Source: Flavobacterium quisquiliarum
Lineage (GTDB): Bacteria; Bacteroidota; Bacteroidia; Flavobacteriales; Flavobacteriaceae
Direction of reading: 5' to 3'
Assembly (NCBI RefSeq): GCF_019308285.1
Contig: NZ_WWEM01000037.1
Coordinates: 213,709-277,708, forward strand
DNA: 64,000 bases
Shown here one piece after another: positions 50,591-59,880 of this stretch. Both the position numbers and the translations under genes were made by a program. How positions within the stretch are numbered: the first letter of the stretch is position 1; each line of letters starts with the position of its first letter. The notes under the pieces were generated by a model. It was not told where the DNA came from, made no database searches, and saw only the letters and a list, made by a program, of their open reading frames with translations.

Positions 50591-52540
50591 ATGTCGAGTA
50601 TTATTCAATTGCTTCCTGATCACGTTGCTAACCAAATTGCTGCTGGAGAGGTGGTTCAAAGACCCGCTTCAGTTGTAAAAGAATTGTTAGAAAATGCCGT
50701 TGATGCAAAAGCAACCGATATTAAATTGATTATAAAAGACGCTGGTAAATCGCTGGTGCAGGTTATTGATAATGGTGTTGGAATGACCGTTACCGATGCG
50801 CGTCTGTGTTTTGCACGTCACGCGACTTCAAAAATTCGCCAGGCTGAAGATTTATTTTCACTTGGAACAAAAGGTTTTCGTGGAGAAGCCTTGGCTTCTA
50901 TTGCTGCGATTGCGCACATGGAAATGAAAACCAAACAAGAACAAGACGAACTAGGAACACATATCGTAATCGAAGGAAGTAAATTTGTTTCGCAGGAAGT
51001 GGCTGTTTTGCCTAAAGGAACTTCATTTGCGGTTAAAAATTTATTTTATAATATTCCAGCCCGTCGTAATTTCTTAAAATCAGATACAGTTGAATTTCGT
51101 CATGTCATGGATGAGTTTCAACGTGTAGCGTTGGCGCATCCTAATATTCATTTTAGCTTTTATCATAATGGAAGTGAGATGTATAATCTTCCTGCTGCAG
51201 GTTATCGTCAGAGAATTGTGGGAATTATGTCTGGTAAAACCAATGAAAAACTGGTGCCGGTAAATGAAGATACTGATATTATAAATATACAGGGTTTTGT
51301 TTGTAAGCCTGAATTTGCAAAGAAAAATAGAGGAGAGCAGTTCTTTTTTGTAAACGATCGTTTTATTAAAAGCGGTTATCTGCATCATGCGGTTATGGCA
51401 GCTTACGAAGGTTTATTAAAAGATGGTTCTCAGCCAAGTTATTTCTTGTATCTGCAAGTGCCGCCAAATACAATCGATATCAATATTCATCCAACTAAAA
51501 CAGAAATTAAATTTGATGATGAGTCGGCTTTGTATGCTATTTTAAGAGCTTCAATTAAACATAGTTTAGGACAATTTAATGTTGCGCCTGTTTTAGATTT
51601 TGATCGAGATTCTAATTTGGATACGCCTTATCATTATAAAGATGTGGAAGTTGGAATTCCAACCATTCAAGTTGATGGAACATTCAATCCTTTTACAGAT
51701 GATAAGACCAATCAGCATTATACTAAAACAGGTTCTGGATCAAGTTCTGGAAGTTATAGCTCGGGATCTTCATCGTCGTCTTATTCAGGTTCGGGGTCAA
51801 GTTCCAGTTCTTCGTATTCAGGTTATTCTAAACGAGTAGAGCCAACAGCAAGCTGGGAAAGTTTATATGTTGGTTTGGATACAGAAAATCCTGAAACCAT
51901 AGAAAGTTCACCCTTTACATTCGAAAATGAAGAAGTAACATCTTCTTTGTTTAATGATGATGAAGTAGAACAGGCAACTCAGAAAACGTATCAAATTCAT
52001 AAAAAATATATTGTTTCGCCAATTAAATCAGGAATGATAATTGTCGATCAGCAGCGTGCGCATCAGCGTATTTTGTATGAACAGTTTTTATTGAATATGA
52101 CGGTAAATCAAGCGTCTAGCCAACAATTATTATTTCCTTTAGATTTGTTTTATTCTGCTTCAGAAATGAAACAGATTGAAGAATTAAAACCATCTTTGGA
52201 GACAACTGGATTTGTTTTTGATGATTCGAAAACAGATCATATTGTGGTATCGGGAATTCCAGTTAATATCACAGAAAGTGAAGTTTCTATGGTGATCGAA
52301 CAATTATTGAGTGATTTACAAGATGGAATTCCAGCAAATAGTTACAGTCAAAATGATACCATTGCTAAATCAATGGCTAAAAGTTTAGCGGTTAAAACAG
52401 GATCTTATTTAACCGAAAAAGAACAAGATAATTTGGTAAACGGTTTGTTTGCTTGTAAAGATCCAAATATTTCACCTTTTCAAAAACCTACTTTCATTAC
52501 CATGCGTGTGGAAGATATAGATAAAAAGTTTGCTTTATGA
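50591..52540 (+). CDS. mutL: DNA mismatch repair protein MutL, without endonuclease motifs
   Basis: The 649-residue protein has the GHKL ATPase domain: 'IAAGEVVQRPASVVKELLENA', 'DNGVGM', 'RHATSKI' and 'TKGFRGEALASI'. A Ser/Gly-rich linker lies at about 378-415. The C-terminal dimerisation domain has 'VDQQRAHQRILYE' where endonuclease-type MutL has DQHAxxExxxxE. Its end reads 'SPFQKP' in place of CPHGRP. Both metal-binding motifs of the nicking site are thus missing, so this MutL probably cannot nick DNA itself. It overlaps the first rhomboid gene by 4 bp. Confidence 0.96.
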   Translation: MSSIIQLLPDHVANQIAAGEVVQRPASVVKELLENAVDAKATDIKLIIKDAGKSLVQVIDNGVGMTVTDARLCFARHATSKIRQAEDLFSLGTKGFRGEALASIAAIAHMEMKTKQEQDELGTHIVIEGSKFVSQEVAVLPKGTSFAVKNLFYNIPARRNFLKSDTVEFRHVMDEFQRVALAHPNIHFSFYHNGSEMYNLPAAGYRQRIVGIMSGKTNEKLVPVNEDTDIINIQGFVCKPEFAKKNRGEQFFFVNDRFIKSGYLHHAVMAAYEGLLKDGSQPSYFLYLQVPPNTIDINIHPTKTEIKFDDESALYAILRASIKHSLGQFNVAPVLDFDRDSNLDTPYHYKDVEVGIPTIQVDGTFNPFTDDKTNQHYTKTGSGSSSGSYSSGSSSSSYSGSGSSSSSSYSGYSKRVEPTASWESLYVGLDTENPETIESSPFTFENEEVTSSLFNDDEVEQATQKTYQIHKKYIVSPIKSGMIIVDQQRAHQRILYEQFLLNMTVNQASSQQLLFPLDLFYSASEMKQIEELKPSLETTGFVFDDSKTDHIVVSGIPVNITESEVSMVIEQLLSDLQDGIPANSYSQNDTIAKSMAKSLAVKTGSYLTEKEQDNLVNGLFACKDPNISPFQKPTFITMRVEDIDKKFAL

Positions 52541-53286
52541 TGAATATGACTCCAGTGGTTAAACAACTGCTAATTATTAATATTATATTTTTTATTGGCT
52601 CTCAGTTAGTGCCAATTTCTTATGAATATCTTGCGATGTTCTTTCCAGAAAATCCAAGTTTTCAAGTTTGGCAGCCTATTACACACATGTTTATGCATGG
52701 AGGAATTATGCATATTGCCTTTAATATGTTTGCATTGGTTTCTTTTGGATCTGCTTTAGAGCATTTTTGGGGAGGTAAAAAGTTTTTATTTTTTTATATC
52801 TCATGTGGCTTAGGTTCTGCGTTACTTCACACAGCGGTAAACTATTACTTTTTTGAAGATACAATTAATATTTTATCTGCTAATGGTTATCATAAGGCTG
52901 ATATTTTAAATATTTTAAGTCAAGGAAAAATAGATACTAGATGGCAGACTTTAGTAAGCACTGCTCAATTTGATGGGTTTACAAGTGCTTATATCGGAAC
53001 AGTTGTAGGAGCTTCTGGAGCTATTTATGGTTTGCTGACTGCTTTTGCTTTTATGTTTCCTAATGCTGAATTAGCGCTTATGTTTATTCCAATTCCAATT
53101 AAAGCTAAATATTTTGTTCCTGGACTTTTGTTAATCGATTTGTTTTTAGGAGTTAAAGGGACTTCTTTGTTCGGCGGAGGCGGTACAGGAATAGCACATT
53201 TCGCACACGTTGGAGGTGCAATTACTGGTTTTTTAATGATGTGGTACTGGAAAAAAAATCAGTTCAATAACAATCGTTGGAATTAA
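52537..53286 (+). CDS. Rhomboid-family intramembrane serine protease 1
   Basis: The 249-residue, six-span protease has the catalytic 'VVGASGAIYG' (Ser160) and 'HFAHVGGAITG' (His224). 'WQPITHMFMHGGIMHIAFNM' is the usual rhomboid motif. Rhomboids cut transmembrane segments of other membrane proteins. The gene overlaps mutL by 4 bp (ATGA) and is followed 43 bp later by a second rhomboid. Confidence 0.93.
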   Translation: MMNMTPVVKQLLIINIIFFIGSQLVPISYEYLAMFFPENPSFQVWQPITHMFMHGGIMHIAFNMFALVSFGSALEHFWGGKKFLFFYISCGLGSALLHTAVNYYFFEDTINILSANGYHKADILNILSQGKIDTRWQTLVSTAQFDGFTSAYIGTVVGASGAIYGLLTAFAFMFPNAELALMFIPIPIKAKYFVPGLLLIDLFLGVKGTSLFGGGGTGIAHFAHVGGAITGFLMMWYWKKNQFNNNRWN

Positions 53287-53329
53287 TTTATAACTTTAAG
53301 ATTGAATTCTAAAAACAAAAGAAGTTTCT

Positions 53330-54193
53330 ATGAATATTCTAGATGATTTAAAATTACAATATAGATTGGGAGGTATTGCTATGCGTGTTATGTATTGGAA
53401 CATCGCATGCTTTATTGTTTCTTTGATATTTTTCTATCAATATTCAATTGGTCTATTTGATTTTCCGAGCTGGATTGCTTTATCTTCGGATCCTCAGGTT
53501 TTCATGTTTAAACCGTGGACTTTGCTAACGTATGCATTTTTTCATGACGGATTCTTTCATCTGTTATTCAATATGTTGGTGCTTAATTTTGCCAGCCAGT
53601 TATTTTTAACCTATTTTACTCAAAAGCAATATTTAGGTTTGTACATTTTGAGTGCGATTTTTGCTGGAATTATTTTTGCCTTAAGTTTTTATGTTTTAGG
53701 AACTGCAGCTTCTATAGTTGGAGCATCTGCGGCTATTATGGCAATTTTGGTTGCTGCAACGACTTATTCTCCGCTTATGGATGTTCGTCTGTTTCTGTTC
53801 GGAAATGTTAAACTCTGGCATATTACCGCTGTAATTTTGGTCTTAGATTTAATGCAGTTTCGTCTAGGAAATACTGGCGGACATATTTCGCATCTTGCGG
53901 GTGCTTTATTCGGCTTTATTTATATTAAACTATTGCAGAATGGTACTGATTTGAGTACCATTGTTTCTAGAACATTAGATTTTTTTGCTAATCTTTTTAG
54001 AAAATCTCCTTCGACCCCATTTAAAAAAGTTCATAAAAATTACCAAAAACCTACACAAAAATCTACATCAAGAATTGTCACGAAAGACAAGACGCAGCAA
54101 CAGATTGACGAGATATTAGACAAAATCAGCCAGTCTGGATATGATTGTCTGACAAAAGAAGAAAAAGAGTTTTTATTTAAAGCTGGAAAATAA
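53330..54193 (+). CDS. Rhomboid-family intramembrane serine protease 2
   Basis: The 287-residue protein has six membrane segments and a soluble C-terminal tail (about 220-287) rich in Lys and Ser/Thr. The nucleophile is Ser133 in 'VGASAAIMAI', where the usual second glycine of GxSG is Ala. The catalytic histidine is His188 in 'HISHLAGALFG'. 'PWTLLTYAFFHDGFFHLLFN' is typical. It is probably active. It follows rhomboid 1 and precedes an EEP-family gene by 17 bp. Confidence 0.9.
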   Translation: MNILDDLKLQYRLGGIAMRVMYWNIACFIVSLIFFYQYSIGLFDFPSWIALSSDPQVFMFKPWTLLTYAFFHDGFFHLLFNMLVLNFASQLFLTYFTQKQYLGLYILSAIFAGIIFALSFYVLGTAASIVGASAAIMAILVAATTYSPLMDVRLFLFGNVKLWHITAVILVLDLMQFRLGNTGGHISHLAGALFGFIYIKLLQNGTDLSTIVSRTLDFFANLFRKSPSTPFKKVHKNYQKPTQKSTSRIVTKDKTQQQIDEILDKISQSGYDCLTKEEKEFLFKAGK

Positions 54194-54210
54194 ACTTGTA
54201 GGAGACAGAT

Positions 54211-55263
54211 ATGAAAAACCTTTCTTGGTTTAATAAGATAATGTTCTTTTTGAATATAGTGCTGACTGTGCTTACATTCAGCGTTTATATTATGCCGTTT
54301 TTAGCACCTAAGAGTTTTCCGCTTTTATCGGTGCTTACATTGTTTATGCCTGCTTTTTTTGTTGCAAATGGGTTGTTCTTTGTTTACTGGGCAATTCAGT
54401 TTAAAAAACGTCTTATTTTGTCTGGATTGGTTTTGCTAACGGGAATCACATTTATAAACAAGTTTTATAAATTTTCTGCTAAAGAATATGTTCAAGACGA
54501 AAAAGACTTTTCTGTTATGAGTTATAATGTTCGTCTTTTTAATGTTTTTAAATGGCTGGATCGCGATGATATTCCCGAAAATATAAAAGTTTTTATAGAT
54601 GAGAAAGACCCTGATATTCTATGTATTCAGGAATACTCAAATTCAGCACATTTGGATTTAAAGGTGTATCCGCATCGCTATATTTTTATAGATGGAAAAA
54701 AGATAAAAACAGGACAGGCTATTTTTTCTAAATTTCCAATTATTGATGAAGGGAATATTGTTTTTCCGAAGTCAGATAATAATGTGGTTTATGCCGATAT
54801 TAAACGCGGAAAAGATATTATTCGTGTTTACAATATGCATTTGCAGTCCATTAAAATATCTCCAGATGTAAGTGAGATTTCTGATGATATTGATAATGTA
54901 AATCAAAAGAAATCACAGCGTATTTATGCTCGAATCAGTAAAAGTTTCAAGCAGCAGCAAGAGCAGGCAGAAATTTTTAAAGAGCATATCAAAAAGTGCA
55001 AATACCCAATTATTATTTGCGGAGATATGAATAATAGTGCGTTTTCTTATATTTATAGAAGCATTAAAGGTAAACTTAAAGATGCTTTTGAGGAAGCAGG
55101 GGAAGGCTTTGGAGCAACTTATAAGTTTAAATATTATCCAGCCCGAATTGACTATATTTTTACTGACGGCAAAATGAAAGTAAAACAGTTCGAAAGTTTT
55201 CCTGATTTCGAAAATTCAGATCATTATCCAATTATGACTAGGCTTTCAATCGATCAATTTTAG
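54211..55263 (+). CDS. Membrane-anchored endonuclease/exonuclease/phosphatase (EEP) family protein
   Basis: The 350-residue protein has three N-terminal membrane segments (about 8-90) and a C-terminal EEP domain: 'SVMSYNVRLFN', 'CIQEYSNSA' (metal-binding Glu), 'VYNMHLQS', 'ICGDMNNSAFS', 'RIDYIF' and 'SDHYPIMTRL'. EEP enzymes cut phosphodiesters in nucleic acids or lipids. The membrane anchor and the rhomboid neighbours suggest a surface or lipid substrate rather than DNA repair, but this is an inference. Confidence 0.9.
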   Translation: MKNLSWFNKIMFFLNIVLTVLTFSVYIMPFLAPKSFPLLSVLTLFMPAFFVANGLFFVYWAIQFKKRLILSGLVLLTGITFINKFYKFSAKEYVQDEKDFSVMSYNVRLFNVFKWLDRDDIPENIKVFIDEKDPDILCIQEYSNSAHLDLKVYPHRYIFIDGKKIKTGQAIFSKFPIIDEGNIVFPKSDNNVVYADIKRGKDIIRVYNMHLQSIKISPDVSEISDDIDNVNQKKSQRIYARISKSFKQQQEQAEIFKEHIKKCKYPIIICGDMNNSAFSYIYRSIKGKLKDAFEEAGEGFGATYKFKYYPARIDYIFTDGKMKVKQFESFPDFENSDHYPIMTRLSIDQF

Positions 55264-55274
55264 AGGGAAGTTAA

Positions 55275-55317
55275 AAGTTATGAGTAAATATTGAAAATTA
55301 AATAATACTCATAACTT
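55275..55317. repeat. Small foldback between convergent EEP and WbqC genes
   Basis: AAGTTATGAGTA (55275-55286) pairs perfectly with TACTCATAACTT (55306-55317). The right arm touches the WbqC-family stop codon. No T-run follows. Confidence 0.7.
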
Positions 55318-55930
55318 AAACTATTTTCTGATTCTTTAAATAATCTGCAGCAAATTTTCCTTCGTTAAAAAGCAGATCCAAAACGCTTAAGTTATTGATA
55401 AAACCATGTTTGTCGTTGAATACCTGAGTGTATTTTTCAAAAGAATTAGTGTCTTTTTTTCCATTTGCTAAATATCTGAAATCAGAATAATCAGGTGTTT
55501 CGTGGAAATATTCAGTTGTTTTTCCAAACTCAAATTTCATTCGAAGACATTTTGATACAATCTCTAATACTTCAAAGTTTAAATCCATTAAAAAAGTGTG
55601 TTTTTTTTCGAAAATTGGAACGATATCGTCTTCAAAGTACTCGAAGAAAGGAGAGCTTCTGTAAGCTGCTTCAAGAGACTTAAAATGTTGTTTCTGCCAG
55701 TCAAATTCATTTTCGATCAAAATGTCTTTGGTTTTCTGATGTGCTTCCTTTGAATGTTTAACGGGAATATTTAATAATTGAATTCCGTTTGGACTATAGA
55801 TATAGGTTCTGTTTCTATTAGTTTGTTTCTGAAAATTATCTTCCATTTCAAAAGTAATCTTGTCAGATTGTACAATTACAGCAAAATGACTGATAGATGG
55901 AAAATAGGTAGGAAGTAGTAAGGAATTCAT
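55316..55930 (-). CDS. WbqC-family protein
   Basis: The 204-residue protein matches the WbqC-like family: 'LLPTYFPSISHFAVI', 'NRTYIYSPNGIQLLNIPVKH' and 'FLMDLNFEVLEIVSKCLRMK' (in order). WbqC-like proteins occur in polysaccharide clusters but also, in Flavobacteriia, as here between lepB and unrelated genes. The biochemical role is unknown. It is the last gene of the parA-parB-DUF5683-dapB-lepB order. Confidence 0.88.
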   Translation of the reverse strand: MNSLLLPTYFPSISHFAVIVQSDKITFEMEDNFQKQTNRNRTYIYSPNGIQLLNIPVKHSKEAHQKTKDILIENEFDWQKQHFKSLEAAYRSSPFFEYFEDDIVPIFEKKHTFLMDLNFEVLEIVSKCLRMKFEFGKTTEYFHETPDYSDFRYLANGKKDTNSFEKYTQVFNDKHGFINNLSVLDLLFNEGKFAADYLKNQKIV

Positions 55931-55958
55931 TTTGTTTTTGTTTCAGGTTTAAATGTTT

Positions 55959-56000
55959 CAGGTTTCAAGTTAACGTTAAGAACGTGAAACTTGAAACCTG
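55959..56000. repeat. Small foldback between lepB and WbqC genes
   Basis: CAGGTTTCAAGTT (55959-55971) pairs with AACTTGAAACCTG (55988-56000). The same words occur in the foldback after ffh (22074-22211), and both neighbourhoods also contain GGCG(A/C)AGCAAAC. Confidence 0.75.
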
Positions 56001-56052
56001 ACTCAAGAGCTTGCTCGAACAGGCGAAGCAAACAAAAATAACATTTTTTTAA

Positions 56053-57606
56053 TTATGCTTTATTTTCTCTTCTTTTTCTCCATACAAAATCTCCAACGAA
56101 ATATAAGGCAAGAGCAATTAAGAAATATTTAAAGTATGACTGTGGCTGGCCTTCACCATCAACAGTAGTGAAAACTCTACTCCAGCGAATTTTATTGATG
56201 CCTTTTCCATTCGTGTCCCAGCTCATCCAGATAAAAACGGGTTTTCCAACAATATGATTTTCGGGAACATAACCCCAATAACGGCTGTCTTCAGAGTTAT
56301 GACGGTTGTCTCCCATCATCCAGTAATAATTTTGTTTGAAAGTGTAAGTAGTTGCAGGTTTTCCGTTGATTAAAAATTTCGAACCTTGTAATTCTAATTT
56401 ATTTCCTTCGTAATTCGTAATGATTTCTTTATAGAATGGAAGTGACTCATTATTTAAAGCAACTGTTTTTCCAGCTTCAGGAATGTAGATTGGTCCCATA
56501 TTATCCTGACTCCATTTATTGATATGCGGGAAAATTCTATTGTCGTTCGTTCTGTCAATTTTACGAATTACCGCAGTTACACCCGGAGTATTTTTAAATC
56601 TTTCAGCACCTGCTTCTGTTAAAGAACCTAAGTAAAGAGTGTCTCTTTTTTCAGATGTAAAGCCTGCAGGGTCTGTTATGTCTAATTCTTTGAATAAGCT
56701 TTCAAAATCAATCGGAGTTTTTCCATCCAGTGCTACAGAATAAGAATATTGTGGTTTAGCTCTTTCTGGAAGAACTAATTTTTTTCCGTTAATGAAAACA
56801 AAACCGTCTTTGATAGATAAGCTGTCTCCAGGAATACCGACACATCTTTTTACATAATTTGATTTTTTATCGATAGGTTTGATGACGCCTGGTCTTCCTT
56901 TTGGTTCAAAGAAATAATGAACTGTATCGACGGGCCAGTTGAAAACGACAATATCACATCGTTTTATTTTTTGAATGGCAGGAAGTCTGAAATAAGGTAA
57001 TTGCGGCCAGCTTAAATAAGATTTACTCTTAGTTAATGGAATAGAGTCGTGAACCATTGGTAATGCTACCGTTGTCATTGGAACTCTTGGGCCATAGTTT
57101 ATTTTACTCACAAATAAGAAGTCGCCAATTAATAAAGATTTCTCTAAAGATGATGTCGGAATTGTATAGGGTTGTACCACATAAGTATGTACTAAAGTGG
57201 CAACAATAATAGCAAAAAGCAATGAACTGATTGTGTCTGCCGTTTTATTCTCAGGAGTTAATTTACGATCCTTATGATACTCTAATTTTTGAGTATAATT
57301 TACATAATAGATATAAAAACCTAAAGTGAAAAGCCCTAAAATAGTATCTAAAGTAGATTTTTTGCCAAATGTTCTCAAAGTTTCTACCCAAACAACCGGA
57401 AACATGATCAAGTTGATAATTGGAATAAAAAGAAGCAGTGTCCACCAAGTTGGACGTCCGATGATCTTCATTAAAACAATCGAATTATATACCGGAACTG
57501 CAGCTTCCCAGCTTTTTCTTCCCGCTGCCTGATATAATTTCCAGGTACCAAGAAAATGAATGATCTGTACAGCTAAGAAAAATACGAACCAAGAGTAAAG
57601 TGTCAT
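56053..57606 (-). CDS. lepB: Signal peptidase I
   Basis: The 517-residue enzyme removes signal peptides of exported proteins. It has an N-terminal membrane domain with four segments (about 3-100), unlike E. coli. A further anchor precedes the catalytic part: 'IPTSSLEKSLLIGDFLFVS' with Ser153 (Leu replaces the usual Met after it) and 'YVKRCVGIPGDS' with Lys253. 'MMGDNRHNSEDSRYWGYVPE' is box E, and a last membrane helix ends the protein. The extra length relative to E. coli (324 residues) is typical of Bacteroidota. Confidence 0.95.
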   Translation of the reverse strand: MTLYSWFVFFLAVQIIHFLGTWKLYQAAGRKSWEAAVPVYNSIVLMKIIGRPTWWTLLLFIPIINLIMFPVVWVETLRTFGKKSTLDTILGLFTLGFYIYYVNYTQKLEYHKDRKLTPENKTADTISSLLFAIIVATLVHTYVVQPYTIPTSSLEKSLLIGDFLFVSKINYGPRVPMTTVALPMVHDSIPLTKSKSYLSWPQLPYFRLPAIQKIKRCDIVVFNWPVDTVHYFFEPKGRPGVIKPIDKKSNYVKRCVGIPGDSLSIKDGFVFINGKKLVLPERAKPQYSYSVALDGKTPIDFESLFKELDITDPAGFTSEKRDTLYLGSLTEAGAERFKNTPGVTAVIRKIDRTNDNRIFPHINKWSQDNMGPIYIPEAGKTVALNNESLPFYKEIITNYEGNKLELQGSKFLINGKPATTYTFKQNYYWMMGDNRHNSEDSRYWGYVPENHIVGKPVFIWMSWDTNGKGINKIRWSRVFTTVDGEGQPQSYFKYFLIALALYFVGDFVWRKRRENKA

Positions 57607-57668
57607 AATAATGTATTTTTAAGTTTTAAATTCAGAATCATTTTTTACGTTTTCTGAATCTTGTCAGT

Positions 57669-58370
57669 TTATTGTAAGTTTAAAACGTCTTTCATGCTGA
57701 AAATTCCTTGTTTTCCTGCAAGCCATTCGGCAGCTACAACGGCTCCAAGGGCAAAACCTTCACGGTTATGTGCGGTATGTTTTATTTCTATGCTGTCAAT
57801 AGCAGAATCATAATTGACAGTATGAGTTCCTGGAACTTCTCCAATTCTTTTTGCTTCAATATGAATTTGATTGTTTTTTGCTTCTTCTAAAGTCCATTCA
57901 TTATAGTTGCTGTTCTCAATAACGCCTTGAGCTAATGAAATTGCAGTACCGCTTGGTGCGTCTAATTTGTGAATGTGGTGGATTTCTTCCATTGAAACTT
58001 TATAAGAATCAAATTGTTTCATGATTTTAGCTAAATATTCATTCAATCCGAAGAAAATATTTACTCCTAAACTAAAGTTTGAACTAGAGATAAAACCGCC
58101 TTTTTTCTCGTTGCAAAGCGCGATCATTTCGTCATAATGTTCTAACCATCCAGTTGTTCCAGAAACTACAGGGACATTGGCATTAAAAGCGGCAGATATA
58201 TTGCTTACGGCTGCTGATGGAACGCTGAAATCTATGGCAACATCGGCTGTTGAAAGTCCGTCATAGGTGTTAAATTCATCCTTTTTTAAAACTATTTCAT
58301 GACCTCTTTCTAAAGCAATTCGTTCAATTACTTTACCCATTTTTCCGTATCCTAAAAGCGCAATTTTCAT
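57669..58370 (-). CDS. dapB: 4-hydroxy-tetrahydrodipicolinate reductase
   Basis: The 233-residue enzyme reduces HTPA in the lysine/diaminopimelate pathway that feeds peptidoglycan. The nucleotide motif is 'GYGKMG' (7-12). The active-site motif 'EIHHIHKLDAPSGTA' contains His131/His132 and Lys135. It is about 40 residues shorter than E. coli DapB, as is common in Bacteroidota. It lies 62 bp upstream of lepB in the same direction. Confidence 0.95.
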   Translation of the reverse strand: MKIALLGYGKMGKVIERIALERGHEIVLKKDEFNTYDGLSTADVAIDFSVPSAAVSNISAAFNANVPVVSGTTGWLEHYDEMIALCNEKKGGFISSSNFSLGVNIFFGLNEYLAKIMKQFDSYKVSMEEIHHIHKLDAPSGTAISLAQGVIENSNYNEWTLEEAKNNQIHIEAKRIGEVPGTHTVNYDSAIDSIEIKHTAHNREGFALGAVVAAEWLAGKQGIFSMKDVLNLQ

Positions 58371-58412
58371 TATGATTATATTTTTTTGATTTGTTAAATA
58401 GAAATGAATCTA

Positions 58413-58973
58413 TTAAAACTTGTAATTAAAAGTTAGTCCAACGTTTGGTTTAAATGTTACATCGGCTGGATAAATTTCTGGACGCATTGACAATCTTTCG
58501 TTTACGTTAAACTGAATCAGGGCTGCGTCAACATTGGCATCTATTATGTTGAGAACATAAAAACCGACAACAAATAAAGCTGATAAATCTCTGTTTCTTT
58601 GGTAAAATTTCTGACCTGCAATTAACCGGCTATCATCTAGAAATTTATAATTATCGTCATTATAGCCTTCTAGTCTTCGCTTGTAGGCATTACGATAATC
58701 ACGGTATTTATTGTTGTTGTCTATGTAGAAATATAAACTGGTTCCGATTGCTCCGTAAACCAATGGAATTTTCCAGTATTTTTTATTGTATGCTTGGCCT
58801 AAACCAGGTAGAATAGCAGAATAAAAAGCTGCTTTTGCTGGTGTAAGCGGATCTATTTCTTGTAATGCAGTAGTGTCTTTTACGACCAAAACCGTGTCTT
58901 TTTTTACCTGGGCAAAAAGAGAAACGGTTCCTGTTAGAAAGAACAATAGACCGATGGGGACAATTTTATTCAC
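58413..58973 (-). CDS. DUF5683 domain protein
   Basis: The 186-residue exported protein has a signal peptide ending SLFAQ (about residue 22) and the DUF5683 hallmark 'LPGLGQAYNKKYWKIPLVYG' (residues about 57-76). Two weak hydrophobic segments follow. Function is unknown. It overlaps the parB stop by 1 bp and is part of the parA-parB-dapB gene order typical of Flavobacteriia. Confidence 0.9.
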   Translation of the reverse strand: MNKIVPIGLLFFLTGTVSLFAQVKKDTVLVVKDTTALQEIDPLTPAKAAFYSAILPGLGQAYNKKYWKIPLVYGAIGTSLYFYIDNNNKYRDYRNAYKRRLEGYNDDNYKFLDDSRLIAGQKFYQRNRDLSALFVVGFYVLNIIDANVDAALIQFNVNERLSMRPEIYPADVTFKPNVGLTFNYKF

Positions 58974-59875
58974 TATCCGTTTATTAATTTTATAATTCTG
59001 TTAAAGTCAGCTTCAGAATTAAATGGAATTGTAATTTTTCCTTTTCCGTTACCAGCGACTTTTATATCAACTTTCGAACCAAAATAGTCGTTGAAAGTGT
59101 TTTTTTGTGTCTCTCTTACTTGGAATGCAGAATCAGCTTTTGGTTTTCCTTCTGCTTTTGGCGGAACACCTTCATGGTAGTTTTTTACCAAAGCTTCTGT
59201 TTCACGAACCGAAAGGTTTTGGCTCACAATCTTTTGATAGATATCGGTTTGAGCTTCTAAGTCATCAATATTAATAATAGCGCGACCGTGACCCATACTG
59301 ATAAAACCGTCACGGATTCCAGTTTGAATAATCGGATCTAGTTTTAAAAGACGTAAGTAATTCGCGATTGTTGAACGTTTTTTTCCAACTCTTTCACTCA
59401 TTTGTTCTTGAGTTAATTGAATTTCGTCAATCAAACGCTGGTATGAAAGTGCAATCTCAATTGGGTCTAAGTCATGACGCTGAATGTTTTCAACTAAGGC
59501 CATAACCAAAGATTCGTTGTCATTTGCAATTCTAATATAAGCAGGCACAGTTGTTAAGCCTACTAATTTAGAAGCACGAAGACGACGTTCTCCAGAGATT
59601 AACTGATATTTATTGAAATCTAATTTACGAACAGTAATAGGTTGAATTACACCAAGTTCTTTAATGGAAGTGGCTAATTCGCGTAAAGATTCTTCATTAA
59701 AATTGCTTCTAGGCTGAAATGGATTTATTTCAATCGCGTCTATCTCAAGTTCAATGATATTTCCAACAACCTTGTCAGCATTTTTGTCTTCTACTGATTG
59801 AATGTCGTTTTCTGGATCTTTTAATAGTGCTGATAATCCTCTTCCTAAGGCTTGTTTTTTAATTACTTTTGTCAT
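58973..59875 (-). CDS. parB: Chromosome-partitioning protein ParB
   Basis: This 300-residue CTP-binding clamp loads at parS sites and organises the origin region. The N-terminal domain has 'EINPFQPRSNFNEESLRELA' and 'QLISGERRLRASKLVGL' (CTP-binding GERRxRA). The helix-turn-helix region is 'QEQMSERVGKKRSTIANYLR', and 'GHGRAI' and a C-terminal dimerisation domain follow. It is coupled to parA (5 bp apart). No clear parS palindrome was seen in the window. Confidence 0.97.
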   Translation of the reverse strand: MTKVIKKQALGRGLSALLKDPENDIQSVEDKNADKVVGNIIELEIDAIEINPFQPRSNFNEESLRELATSIKELGVIQPITVRKLDFNKYQLISGERRLRASKLVGLTTVPAYIRIANDNESLVMALVENIQRHDLDPIEIALSYQRLIDEIQLTQEQMSERVGKKRSTIANYLRLLKLDPIIQTGIRDGFISMGHGRAIINIDDLEAQTDIYQKIVSQNLSVRETEALVKNYHEGVPPKAEGKPKADSAFQVRETQKNTFNDYFGSKVDIKVAGNGKGKITIPFNSEADFNRIIKLING

Positions 59876-59880
59876 AAAAA

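Noticed and set aside
51720..51835. Ser-rich repeat in mutL as a possible frameshift or insertion
   Set aside because: The frame stays open on both sides and MutL linkers are often low-complexity, so it is a normal flexible linker.
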